NCBI GenBank assembly: GCA_038043465.1
Contig: JBBTBX010000017.1
Location: forward strand, 1 to 42,941
Direction of reading: 5' to 3'
DNA: 42,941 nt
Source of the DNA: SXRF01 sp038043465
GTDB taxonomy: Bacteria > Pseudomonadota > Alphaproteobacteria > Rickettsiales > SXRF01
Shown here: positions 32,582 through 40,326 of the stretch, piece after piece
Position numbering within the stretch: position 1 is the first letter of the stretch
How the letters are laid out: each line of letters opens with the position of its first letter
Made by a program: the position numbers and the translations under genes
The notes under the pieces: model-generated
Seen by the model: the letters and a program-made list of their open reading frames with translations, nothing else
What the model was told of the DNA's origin: nothing
Databases searched by the model: none

Positions 32582-32979
32582 AAATATTCGCGTATGGAAC
32601 TTTAAAAAAAGGTGGAGTCTTGCACAAACACATGGAAGGCGCAAAATATCTCCGCAAGAAAAAACTGGTTGGTTATGTGTTATATCTCGCGCCTGATGAA
32701 ACCTATCCGCTTTTATATTACACCGGTAAAAAGAAGGATGTGGTGCTGGGTGAACTCTGGAAAATTGATAGGAAAACCAAAGATAAGCTGGATAAATACG
32801 AAGAAGGTTACATTCTCAAAAAACTAATGAATTCGCCAATCATGACTTACTACCCAAGTTTTGACATAACCCATATCTGCAAAAAAATTCCTAAAAATAA
32901 AAACGGTAAATACGAATTCAATATTAAGCCCGAATTCTATAAGGGGTTTTATAAAGTAAAAATCAGTGTAGCTGCTTGA
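32578..32979 (+). CDS. Gamma-glutamylcyclotransferase-like (AIG2/GGCT) protein
   Basis: A 133-residue protein with the family nucleotide-like loop at the very start, KIFAYGTLKKGGVLHKHM (the YGTLK motif), then ELWKIDRKTKDKLDKYEEGYILKK, which holds the conserved Asp/Glu pair of the GGCT fold. Such enzymes cyclise gamma-glutamyl groups; small bacterial members are of unsure substrate. Overlaps the upstream gene by 4 nt (ATGA), so it is co-translated with the unknown membrane-type protein. The C-terminus is very lysine-rich. Confidence 0.82.
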   Translation: MKIFAYGTLKKGGVLHKHMEGAKYLRKKKLVGYVLYLAPDETYPLLYYTGKKKDVVLGELWKIDRKTKDKLDKYEEGYILKKLMNSPIMTYYPSFDITHICKKIPKNKNGKYEFNIKPEFYKGFYKVKISVAA

Positions 32980-32982
32980 TGA

Positions 32983-33012
32983 TGTCATGCCGAGCGTAGC
33001 CGAGGCATGACA
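32983..33012. repeat. REP-like hairpin between convergent genes
   Basis: A 9-bp perfect stem TGTCATGCC / GGCATGACA with a GC-rich 12-nt loop (GAGCGTAGCCGA) lies between the GGCT-like and SDR genes. There is no T-run, so it is more like a dispersed palindromic repeat than an intrinsic terminator, though it could serve both convergent transcripts. Confidence 0.55.
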
Positions 33013-33044
33013 GCTCTAATCCCCAATGCCTAATGCCTCTTCCC

Positions 33045-33827
33045 TTACTCAAGCGATGGCTTAGCCGGAAGCCGCGAAAATACCGGATCGGTTATGCGTG
33101 GTGACAGGCAGGAAATAAGCCATAAAGGAAGGTATAAGCGTAAAGGAAAAGCGATTCTTCCGCGCTTTTTTTCTAGCCCCATGATGATTCTCTGCGCTGC
33201 TTTTTCTGCACTCATGATAAAGGGCATGGGGAAATTATTTACCGCTGTCATCGGCGTTGTGATATAGCCGGGGCAGATTACACTTACTGATACTCCTGAA
33301 AAAGCCAGTGCGCCACGCAGAGATTCGCCGTAATAACGCACGCAGGCTTTGCTCGCGCTATAGGCAGGAGAGCTTGGTAATGCCCGAATCCCTGCCAGTG
33401 AACTCATAATAGCGATTTGTCCTTTCCCGCGTTTCAGCATCAGGGGAATAACCGGTTGCACAGTATTTATCACCCCATCAATATTAGTTGCGAAAATGCG
33501 ACGTACCTGCTCGCTGTTTTCGCCGTTTTTGCCCATGCCTGCCGAGATTCCGGCATTGGCAATCACCAGATCCAACGGGGTTTGCATATCAGAATTTTCT
33601 ATCCAGTTCTGCATGGCACTTGCATCCGTTACATCACCGACTTGCGTATAGACATCGGCACCAAGATTGCGGCACTTGCCGGCAATTTCATCCAGCTTGT
33701 CACTGTTTCTACCTTGCAGGTATAAAACCCTGCCGGCTTTGGCATAGCCAAGGGCAAGGGCAGCTCCCAGACCACTGCTTGCCCCGGTTATAAGTATATT
33801 TTTCGTTGGATTTCGCATAATTTTCAT
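33045..33827 (-). CDS. Short-chain dehydrogenase/reductase
   Basis: A 260-residue classical SDR. The cofactor loop is NILITGASSGLGAALALGYAKAG (about 10-32), ANAGISAGMG follows at about 89-98, and the catalytic Ser-Tyr-Lys set is IMSSLAGIRALPSSPAYSASKACVRYYGESLRGAL (Tyr near 154, Lys near 158). GYITTPMT follows, then a hydrophobic C-terminus (LRLYLPLWLISCLS), as in membrane-associated SDRs. The substrate is unknown. Start is ambiguous between ATG 33827 and ATG 33818 (MRNPTKNILI). Confidence 0.88.
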   Translation of the reverse strand: MKIMRNPTKNILITGASSGLGAALALGYAKAGRVLYLQGRNSDKLDEIAGKCRNLGADVYTQVGDVTDASAMQNWIENSDMQTPLDLVIANAGISAGMGKNGENSEQVRRIFATNIDGVINTVQPVIPLMLKRGKGQIAIMSSLAGIRALPSSPAYSASKACVRYYGESLRGALAFSGVSVSVICPGYITTPMTAVNNFPMPFIMSAEKAAQRIIMGLEKKRGRIAFPLRLYLPLWLISCLSPRITDPVFSRLPAKPSLE

Positions 33828-33914
33828 AAAAATTTAATTAGTTTAGTGGTAATATGTAGGTTTGAATATATGGGAATTTTAATAATAAACAAAATAATAA
33901 AAAAGTAGGAATTC

Positions 33915-34460
33915 ATGTCTGGGAAAAAGTCGGTTTGCGTTTTTTGTGGTGCATCTAATAGTATTGATAAAAAATTTCTTGATATTGGTGCGGAATTTGG
34001 AAAATTACTGGCGGCGCGTGATGTAACCCTGGTTTATGGCGGTGGCGATTGCGGGGTTATGGGGGCGGTTGCTAATTCGACCATGCAAAATGGGGGGTAT
34101 GCTATCGGGGTTTTCCCGCGCTCACTGCGTAACATTGAGAACGAGCATAAATCGCTTACCGAAATCACCATTGTCGATACCATGCATGAGCGCAAGCAGA
34201 ACATGTTTGAGCGTTCCGATGCGTTTATAGTTTTCCCAGGCGGTTTCGGCACGATGGATGAGATGTTTGAAATCATCACTTGGAAACAGCTGATGCTGCA
34301 TGACAAACCTATCGTGATATTTAATTATCAGGGCTATTGGGATCCGCTGATCGCGCTGATGAAAAATATAATCGAAAACCGCTTTGCTAAAACCGAAGTC
34401 GCCACCTATTACCACGTGGTAGACAAGCTCGAAGATATTATCGACGTGCTGGGGTATTAG
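33915..34460 (+). CDS. LOG-family protein (TIGR00730; nucleoside 5'-monophosphate phosphoribohydrolase-type)
   Basis: A 181-residue Rossmann-like protein with the signature PGGFGTMDEMFEIITWKQL (about 107-125) and a front motif VCVFCGASNSIDKKF plus LVYGGGDCGVMGAVANS. Members release adenine-type bases from nucleoside monophosphates (cytokinin activation in plants) and act in nucleotide salvage in bacteria. It stands alone, with its 3' end overlapping the convergent unknown gene by 4 nt. Length is normal. Confidence 0.92.
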   Translation: MSGKKSVCVFCGASNSIDKKFLDIGAEFGKLLAARDVTLVYGGGDCGVMGAVANSTMQNGGYAIGVFPRSLRNIENEHKSLTEITIVDTMHERKQNMFERSDAFIVFPGGFGTMDEMFEIITWKQLMLHDKPIVIFNYQGYWDPLIALMKNIIENRFAKTEVATYYHVVDKLEDIIDVLGY

Positions 34461-35110
34461 GGATTTCTGGGAGCAATACCATTAGCTGCGCGAGGTTGTG
34501 GAGCAGTGAATATCTTGGTTGGAGTTTCCAAACCTCGTTCTACGGCATCTGAAAGCTTTCCACCAAAACTTTGTGACGGAGTAACACCATCTTTCGTAAG
34601 ATTTTTACCAGTTCCTTCAACAGCGAGTGCTGTTTTTATTTCGTCTTCATTTTCAGTTAATATTTTACCTATCTTTTGTTTAAGCCCATCTGTGAAAGGA
34701 CCACCATTTTTAATTAGATCGTCACTAACTGAAAAAAACAGACTGGAAGAATTTGCTTTCTCACGAATTGCCTGTGCCACTCTGCCCTCCGGAGTTTTTA
34801 GATTTTCCTCACCCCGTTTTTGCTCTAAGAATTTATCTGATATTTTGGTAATTATCTCTTCTTTGGTATTACCATAATTATCCTTTATTGCAGCAGCCGT
34901 AATTTTTATTGCATCCCTTATTAAGGAAATCCTGATCTGCTCTTTTAGCTCATCTTGTTCTTGATTTGTCTTTTTTTTATCTTGATCAGAAAGAATTATA
35001 TCGTCATGTTCTATCAACCCTTCCAGAGCTTTAGTCAACACTCCGTCGAGGCTTAGCTTATTAGCATGCGCATCATTTTTTTTACTATTATTTATCATTT
35101 TTTTTCCCAT
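34457..35110 (-). CDS. Hypothetical charged helical protein
   Basis: A 217-residue soluble, charged protein (DQDKKKTNQEQDELKEQIRISLIRDAIK) with an amphipathic helical pattern and a Pro/Ala-rich end (TKIFTAPQPRAANGIAPRNP). No signal peptide, membrane segment or known family. A second possible start is ATG 35098 (MINNSKK). It reads in the same direction as the 752-residue gene but 190 nt downstream of it, and similar phrases (TENEDEIKTALAVEGTG) suggest a lineage-specific regulator or effector; this is only a guess. Confidence 0.6.
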   Translation of the reverse strand: MGKKMINNSKKNDAHANKLSLDGVLTKALEGLIEHDDIILSDQDKKKTNQEQDELKEQIRISLIRDAIKITAAAIKDNYGNTKEEIITKISDKFLEQKRGEENLKTPEGRVAQAIREKANSSSLFFSVSDDLIKNGGPFTDGLKQKIGKILTENEDEIKTALAVEGTGKNLTKDGVTPSQSFGGKLSDAVERGLETPTKIFTAPQPRAANGIAPRNP

Positions 35111-35300
35111 ATTTATTCTTTAGAATTACCATTAAAAACTTGTATGAGTGTAATCTTACCTTAAATTTTGAATAATATTGTTAAAGTTTTGTTACAAGTA
35201 ATAAGGTTAAGCGTTAAGTATATTATATTTTTGTTAATTTTTGGTTATGACATATCAACACATTGATTGATAATGATAAATTGCTTATGGAAGTAAGCGA

Positions 35301-37559
35301 CTAGCTGAACCCGATTTGCTGTGAGCCGACTTTTTTAGCTGCTGCTGCAAGATATGAGGCATCCTGATTGCCAACACCTAAGCTACCGAGTTTCTTTCCT
35401 TCCGACGTTGCAGTTTTTGCAGCTTCATCTTCTTTGTGAGCTTTTACGAGTGCCTCTTTATTGTCTCTTATTGCACCTTTCATTTCTGCTTCTAATCCAA
35501 ATCTTATTACATTATCAGGAGTTTTGATTTTCTTACCAAGTACTTCTTTGCTTGTGTATGTACGAATAGCATCCGCGGACTTTTTTGCTAAAGGGTCTGG
35601 GCTATCGAAAAGCCTATCTAATACTACTTTTGTCAGTTCCTGTGGCTTACCAATTAGGGTGCTATTTTGTTCGGCTGTTGAAGCTAGAAATTTAGTAAAG
35701 TGCTTTACAACCTCCTCACGATTCTCCACATCTTTGGGAATCATTCTGTTTGCAATATTTCCTATTTCTTTTTCTAGGCGGTTATTTACAATAGGAGGCG
35801 CAACATCAGCAGAAGGCGAAGAGAGAGACATCTGCGGTTTTGGTTGTTTTTGTTCGTCAACTGCCACAACAGGCTTTTGTGGTGGTGGTGTAGCATCTTT
35901 AGTCGGTTTCTTTTCTTCCTTCTTTTTTTCTGCTTTTGCAGGTTGAGTATGATGCTGCTCGGCAGTTTTTATTCCTGGCTTTTCATCTTTGTACGCTGCC
36001 CTGCCATCACCTTGCCCGGGAGTTATCGTAGAACCATTTGTTTTTGCGGTATTAACTGGTAGCGTTGGTTGTGGTTGAGAAAATGCTTTTTCTGTGTCGC
36101 TTTTAATTTGCTGAACTACCTCCAAAGCTTTTCCACTCAAACCGTTATATTCCTTGGTTGGAATTTTAATATCGGCGACTATAACTGTTGGTGGTTCGGC
36201 AGTAGTTGTGGTAGATGGTTCAGGACTTGTTGTTTTTTTCTGAGCACCACCAGCAGCTATAACAGTAGTTGCAGTGGCAGCAGCAACTGCAGGCAGTACA
36301 CCAGATTTTCTCTGATCAGGAGTAGCACCATGGCTAGGCGCGGGAGCAGGAGGCGGAGAAATTGTATCAGGCTTTTTATTCTGACTGCCGTTATCTCCAG
36401 CAGCAGGAGATACCGGAGTTTCTACCTTACTTGCAGGTGTAGAAGTTTCAGCTCCTCGAGCTGGTTCTGTAGTTGGTGCAGGAGAGGGTGCTGGCGGGGT
36501 TGTAGATTTAGGTATCTCAACTTTTATATCCTCAAGCCTTTCTGTTTTTGCCTTTTTATCTGGGTATCCGGCTTCTTTCAGTGCTTTGGTGCGCACACTT
36601 TCAGAAACTTCCTTGATATTTTCTGGGCTTTCACCAAGCTCCCTTAATCTTGTTTCGGTAGATTTTGCAATACTGTTAGCAGTTACATTGGCGATAGAGG
36701 ACTTTAACCCATCAAACCCGCCTTCAAACCCGCTCATTATCCATTGAAACAAGCCAATTATGGCATTCATTATGGTTGCGCCACCAAGGAATGAAAACAT
36801 GCCAGTATTTTCTTCAACGCCTTCACTAACCGCTTTTGCTATATTCGCGCTTCTTTTGCTATCTGGAATTAATTTGTCAAGTGGGCTGGATGCAAGGTCT
36901 CCAAGCATTTCTTTGCGTTTATCTTCAGGCATGTCTTTAAATGCCACTCTGCGCTCATCAATTTTTTCAATAGTTATCTCTATTTTCTTACCATCGTCAT
37001 CAACAGCAAATTTTCCATCTTTGTCTTTGAAAGTAAATTTGCGGGTTTCTATTAATTCTTTAGCTATTCTACGATATTCAGCATCATCCTGAGGAAGTTC
37101 CATTGGTTCGCCAGCCAGCTGGGCAAGTTTTACTATATTGCCGTTTTTCTTCAGCCCAATTGCCACTTTTTCCACTATAGCTTCCTGAGTTTCTGTATAG
37201 GCTTTACGTGCCTTTTCGCTCATTTTAGACACATCTACAGCAGCCGGTGCCGGCGCACTGGTCACAGGGGTAGGAGCAGCTCCTGCTTCCGAAGTTGTAT
37301 TTGTTTCTGTTCCTGACATCCCTGCCGTCCTCTTTAATTCTTCTTCTCTTCTGTTTGCCGCGTATGACTGTCTAAAGTCTGGTACTATTACTCGTGGTAC
37401 AGATTCTACTATTTCTTTTGGTGTTTCCTCTTTCTTTGGTACCGCTTTGGGAGGACCTTGGAAAAGTTCTGCAAATTTTGTGTTAACCCACGCCCCAAAA
37501 CTTTGGATAACCCCAATATTCTCCTCCGGTTTTTGCGTTGTTGCTCCTGTCTCTGCCAT
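35301..37559 (-). CDS. Large Pro/Thr/Lys-rich hypothetical protein with one membrane segment
   Basis: A 752-residue protein with four visible parts. An N-terminal region (1-130) is Thr/Ala/Pro-rich (APTPVTSAPAPAAVDV). A charged helical region (130-250) contains KDMPEDKRKEMLGDLASSP. A hydrophobic stretch near 258-277 (FLGGATIMNAIIGLFQWIM) could span a membrane. A very long disordered region of Pro, Thr and Lys (about 350-590) is followed by a helical C-terminal domain (600-752) with RMIPKDVENREEVVKHFTKFLAS. No signal peptide and no known family. It stands alone, without operon partners, in a broad AT-rich setting (gaps of 190 and 233 nt). Confidence 0.65.
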   Translation of the reverse strand: MAETGATTQKPEENIGVIQSFGAWVNTKFAELFQGPPKAVPKKEETPKEIVESVPRVIVPDFRQSYAANRREEELKRTAGMSGTETNTTSEAGAAPTPVTSAPAPAAVDVSKMSEKARKAYTETQEAIVEKVAIGLKKNGNIVKLAQLAGEPMELPQDDAEYRRIAKELIETRKFTFKDKDGKFAVDDDGKKIEITIEKIDERRVAFKDMPEDKRKEMLGDLASSPLDKLIPDSKRSANIAKAVSEGVEENTGMFSFLGGATIMNAIIGLFQWIMSGFEGGFDGLKSSIANVTANSIAKSTETRLRELGESPENIKEVSESVRTKALKEAGYPDKKAKTERLEDIKVEIPKSTTPPAPSPAPTTEPARGAETSTPASKVETPVSPAAGDNGSQNKKPDTISPPPAPAPSHGATPDQRKSGVLPAVAAATATTVIAAGGAQKKTTSPEPSTTTTAEPPTVIVADIKIPTKEYNGLSGKALEVVQQIKSDTEKAFSQPQPTLPVNTAKTNGSTITPGQGDGRAAYKDEKPGIKTAEQHHTQPAKAEKKKEEKKPTKDATPPPQKPVVAVDEQKQPKPQMSLSSPSADVAPPIVNNRLEKEIGNIANRMIPKDVENREEVVKHFTKFLASTAEQNSTLIGKPQELTKVVLDRLFDSPDPLAKKSADAIRTYTSKEVLGKKIKTPDNVIRFGLEAEMKGAIRDNKEALVKAHKEDEAAKTATSEGKKLGSLGVGNQDASYLAAAAKKVGSQQIGFS

Positions 37560-37792
37560 AACTTGAACTTAACAAAATTATTTTTAATAGTTTTACATAA
37601 TGCAACTTTACCCTAAAACTTATAAAAAGTGTTGTGAAACTTTTGTGACAATATAAGCTGTCTGAAGCGAAATATTACAGTTTTTTTGTTGATTTTAGCT
37701 CTTGGTATGACTAAATGATTGATAATCAACAATTATTTTTCTGAGTAACTGAACACTATGTTTGGTAAAAATAGCTGGTAGTGAGGTATTTT
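37560..37792. promoter_or_regulatory. AT-rich divergent spacer before zapA
   Basis: 233 nt between divergent genes, AT-rich, holding promoters for the 752-residue gene and zapA. No clear operator or RNA feature. GTG at 37781, in frame with zapA, is a possible alternate start of that gene. Confidence 0.35.
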
Positions 37793-38158
37793 ATGGCAGT
37801 TGTTAGCATAAAGATTGGCGGGCGGGAATATCACCTTGCCTGTGACGATGGTCAGGAGGAGCATTTGCGCCTGCTTGCCGATGATGTTGATGAGCGGGTG
37901 CGCGATTTAACTGCGCGTATGGGTGGCAGTACCGGCGAGGTTATGGCACTACTCCTTGCAGCAATCACTATGGCAGACGAACTAATTGAAAATAAACGGG
38001 AAATTGAAAAATTGTCTGCTAATGCCCGCCCGTTTTCGGCAGTTCCTGCTGAGTCAGGGGAATCTGGCGCGGTTTACAGTGAAATCGCGATGGCGACTAC
38101 TTTGGACGAAATAGCCGAGCGCATCGAAAAGATTGCGCAGCGTATTGAAATGCGCTAG
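37793..38158 (+). CDS. zapA: Cell division protein ZapA
   Basis: A 121-residue protein. N-terminal globular part VVSIKIGGREYHLACDDGQEEHLRLLADDVDERVRDLT is the ZapA domain; a long coiled coil follows (MADELIENKREIEKL and a helical end DEIAERIEKIAQRIEM). ZapA stabilises FtsZ polymers at the division site. ATG 37793 is chosen; a GTG 12 nt upstream in frame is possible. The 6S RNA gene follows directly, the usual alphaproteobacterial arrangement. Confidence 0.93.
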   Translation: MAVVSIKIGGREYHLACDDGQEEHLRLLADDVDERVRDLTARMGGSTGEVMALLLAAITMADELIENKREIEKLSANARPFSAVPAESGESGAVYSEIAMATTLDEIAERIEKIAQRIEMR

Positions 38159-38164
38159 ACTGAC

Positions 38165-38335
38165 CGGCGAACGGTTCTGCTCGGTACGTTTGGTACACTG
38201 TCCCTTGGACCAATATCTTTTTGTTCGGGAGCTGTCACTGGTGGAGGCATTGCCTCTGCACACACGGCGCCCACCTTTACAAACGGGTCGAATGCGGCTT
38301 GTTTCAACCGACGGCTGATTGGTGGTTCCGTTCAT
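38165..38335 (+). ncRNA. ssrS: 6S RNA (SsrS)
   Basis: The spacer between zapA and fau holds a GC-rich, structured stretch unlike the AT-rich surroundings, in the place where alphaproteobacteria keep 6S RNA. Parts that could pair are present at the two ends (GACCGGCGAACGG near 38161 and CCGACGGCTGATTGG near 38310), with a central less paired part. 6S RNA copies an open promoter and binds the sigma-70 holoenzyme. Boundaries are approximate, and identification rests mainly on synteny. Confidence 0.75.
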
Positions 38336-38357
38336 TTTATTTCACTGCCGGACATTT

Positions 38358-38927
38358 ATGGATAATAATAAGAAATTCTTGCGTGAAAATTTTATCAAAG
38401 CACGGCAAGAAATCCCAAAAGATATAGCAAAATCAGCAGCAAGTGTTATTACGCAGCACCTGCTTGAGATTATACCGCTAGGTTCTAAGGTGGCTGCTTA
38501 TTGCCCCATAAATGGGGAAATTGATGTTGGCGGACTCATAGCGAAATTGCAGGGTAGGGGCAATGTTACTGCGTTGCCGGTTGTTGATGATAATAGCAAA
38601 ATATTGAAATTCATTGCAGTTACAGAAAATAGTGTGCTGACCAAGGGAAAATATGGGATAGATTGCCCGGAAGCGCTTCTTCCGGAAATAATTCCGGATG
38701 TGGTTATTGTTCCACTGGTGGCGTTTGATAAAAATGGCAACAGGCTGGGTTATGGCGGCGGCTATTATGACGCAACTCTTGCACATTTACGCATCCGGAA
38801 CGAAAAACTGCTGGTTATCGGTGTTGCCTATGCTATGCAGCAGGCAGACAATTTACCAATCCATGACGGTGATCAGAAAATGGATATGGTGGTAACGGAA
38901 AAGAATGATGATCGGATTATCAGATGA
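38358..38927 (+). CDS. fau: 5-formyltetrahydrofolate cyclo-ligase
   Basis: A 189-residue enzyme with ATP/folate motifs: VAAYCPINGEIDVGGLIAKL (about 43-62), LPVVDDNSKILKF, GKYGIDCPE, VPLVAFDKNGNRLGYGGGYYDATLAHL (about 117-143), and VIGVAYAMQQADNLPIHDGDQKMDMVVTE. It converts 5-formyl-THF to 5,10-methenyl-THF. The long frame from 38319 would lie in the 6S RNA end, so I choose the ATG at 38358. Its place downstream of 6S RNA is conserved widely and is thought to be processed from the same transcript. Confidence 0.92.
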   Translation: MDNNKKFLRENFIKARQEIPKDIAKSAASVITQHLLEIIPLGSKVAAYCPINGEIDVGGLIAKLQGRGNVTALPVVDDNSKILKFIAVTENSVLTKGKYGIDCPEALLPEIIPDVVIVPLVAFDKNGNRLGYGGGYYDATLAHLRIRNEKLLVIGVAYAMQQADNLPIHDGDQKMDMVVTEKNDDRIIR

Positions 38928-38976
38928 TTAGAATACTTAATATCCAATTATCAAATCATCTGATTTTAGGAGCAAA

Positions 38977-39762
38977 ATGAAACTACTTTTTTTAGGCGAT
39001 GTGGTGGGCAGAAGCGGGCGTGACGCGGTGGTAAAAAATGTGCCTGTCTTACGCCGTGAAATGGCTCTTGATGCAGTGGTCGTCAATGGTGATAATGCTG
39101 CTGGTGGGTTTGGAATTACTCCGCAAATCGCCAAAGATTTTTTTGCCTGTGGCGTTGATGTCATCACAGGCGGTGATCATATCTGGGATCAACAGAAAGA
39201 AATAAAACCCTATCTGGCGCAGGAAAAACGCTTGCTGCGGCCTGAAAACTTTCCAGTGAAAACTGTTGGCAGTGGTAATTATTTACTTGCATTTGCCGAT
39301 GGGCGTAAATTACTGGTTTTGCATTTGCTGGGTCAGGTTTTTCATAAGGAACATACGCGTTGCCCATTTGCGACTGCTGATGAGATTCTTGAAAAATACC
39401 GGATTGGTGCGGGGCAGGCGATATTGGTGGATTTCCACGCGGAAGCTACTTCGGAAAAAATGGCAATGGGAAAATATCTCGATGGGCGGGTGAGTGTGGT
39501 GGTGGGCAGCCATACCCATGTACCGACCGCGGATGCTCGCATTTTGAAGGGAGGCACAGCTTATCAAACAGACGCTGGCATGTGCGGTGATTATGATTCG
39601 GTGATAGGTTTTGACGCCGCCGCGCCACTTGAACGCTTCCTCAGCAAAATTTCCAAGGTGAAAATGGAAGCCGCGCTTGGCGTAGCAACTCTTTGCGGTT
39701 TATACGTTGAAATTGATGATAAAACTGGGTTGGCGACAGAATCCAAGGTTTTTAAGCTGTAA
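38977..39762 (+). CDS. TIGR00282-family metallophosphoesterase (YmdB-like)
   Basis: A 261-residue phosphodiesterase. Metal motifs in order: LFLGDVVGRSGRDAV (Asp8), VVNGDNAAGGFGIT (Asn/Asp), VDVITGGDHIWDQQKEI (His), LVDFHAEATSEKMAMGKYLDGRVSVVVGSHTHVPTAD, which holds the two late His residues of the dinuclear site. Bacillus YmdB hydrolyses 2',3'-cyclic nucleotides. It follows fau on the same strand, as in many alphaproteobacteria. Length matches the family. The stop lies just 7 nt before the tmRNA -35 box. Confidence 0.92.
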   Translation: MKLLFLGDVVGRSGRDAVVKNVPVLRREMALDAVVVNGDNAAGGFGITPQIAKDFFACGVDVITGGDHIWDQQKEIKPYLAQEKRLLRPENFPVKTVGSGNYLLAFADGRKLLVLHLLGQVFHKEHTRCPFATADEILEKYRIGAGQAILVDFHAEATSEKMAMGKYLDGRVSVVVGSHTHVPTADARILKGGTAYQTDAGMCGDYDSVIGFDAAAPLERFLSKISKVKMEAALGVATLCGLYVEIDDKTGLATESKVFKL

Positions 39763-39769
39763 AAAACCC

Positions 39770-39798
39770 TTCACAAACGCCAAGATATATAATATAAT
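39770..39798 (+). promoter_or_regulatory. Sigma-70-type promoter of the tmRNA gene
   Basis: -35 TTCACA at 39770-39775, 17-nt spacer, -10 TATAAT at 39793-39798. Transcription should start near 39805, ahead of a GTTAC-TTCG-GTAAC tetraloop hairpin. The consensus match is very strong, fitting a stable RNA. Confidence 0.8.
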
Positions 39799-39804
39799 AC
39801 GCTT

Positions 39805-40300
39805 GTTACTTCGGTAACTATGACAATAAACGCGATTCAGAATAAACGGATTGGACCCGGGGGCAGAACCCGGCAGCTCCACCATAACAGTTTATAGTAG
39901 TGAGTGCTGCGTGCTGAGTTTCTCAGCACTCTAAACTCAGCACTCTTTACTCAGTATGGGGCTGACTTAGGCTCGACAGACGTAGTAAAGGTGTTGTTTT
40001 TGTCCGCTATGATACTAGCGTAATTAGGTCAAAATCTTAAATGCTAACGATAACGTTGCATTTGTTGCTGCTAACGACAACACAGTCGTAGAAGTTGCTG
40101 TTGCTGCCTAACGGCGCATAGCATACTCTAGTATGTAACACGGTTCGGGGGGTGCCGGGTAACAGAAACTCCCCACTTAAGTTAAGCCCCGTATATTTGC
40201 CACAGTTGGGAACAAAGTTCATAGATAGAATGCTTTGTTTCAAATGGTTGGTGACAAATGACCGGTGGTTGGTGTAATGTGTCCGGACGGGGTGGTGTTG
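39805..40300 (+). ncRNA. ssrA: Circularly permuted (two-piece) tmRNA
   Basis: The acceptor piece comes first: T-arm-like CCGGG-loop-CCCGG then CAGCTCC and ACCA ending at 39884. A 73-nt intervening segment (39885-39957) follows, then the coding piece from GGGGCTGACTTAGG at 39958. GGGGCTG pairs with CAGCTCC to form the acceptor stem across the pieces. The resume codon is GCT at 40043 and the tag ends with TAA at 40109-40111. The tag has 22 encoded residues, starts ANDN, repeats AANDN at residues 9-13 and ends VAVAA. Pseudoknots follow. The start is predicted from the promoter, and the 3' end is approximate since no clear terminator is seen before sspB. Confidence 0.9.
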
Positions 40301-40326
40301 AACAGCAATAATTAAAAAAATGATTT

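Noticed and set aside
36069..36647. 192-residue Cys/Ser-rich plus-strand frame
   Set aside because: Shadow of the Pro/Thr-rich coding region on the minus strand.
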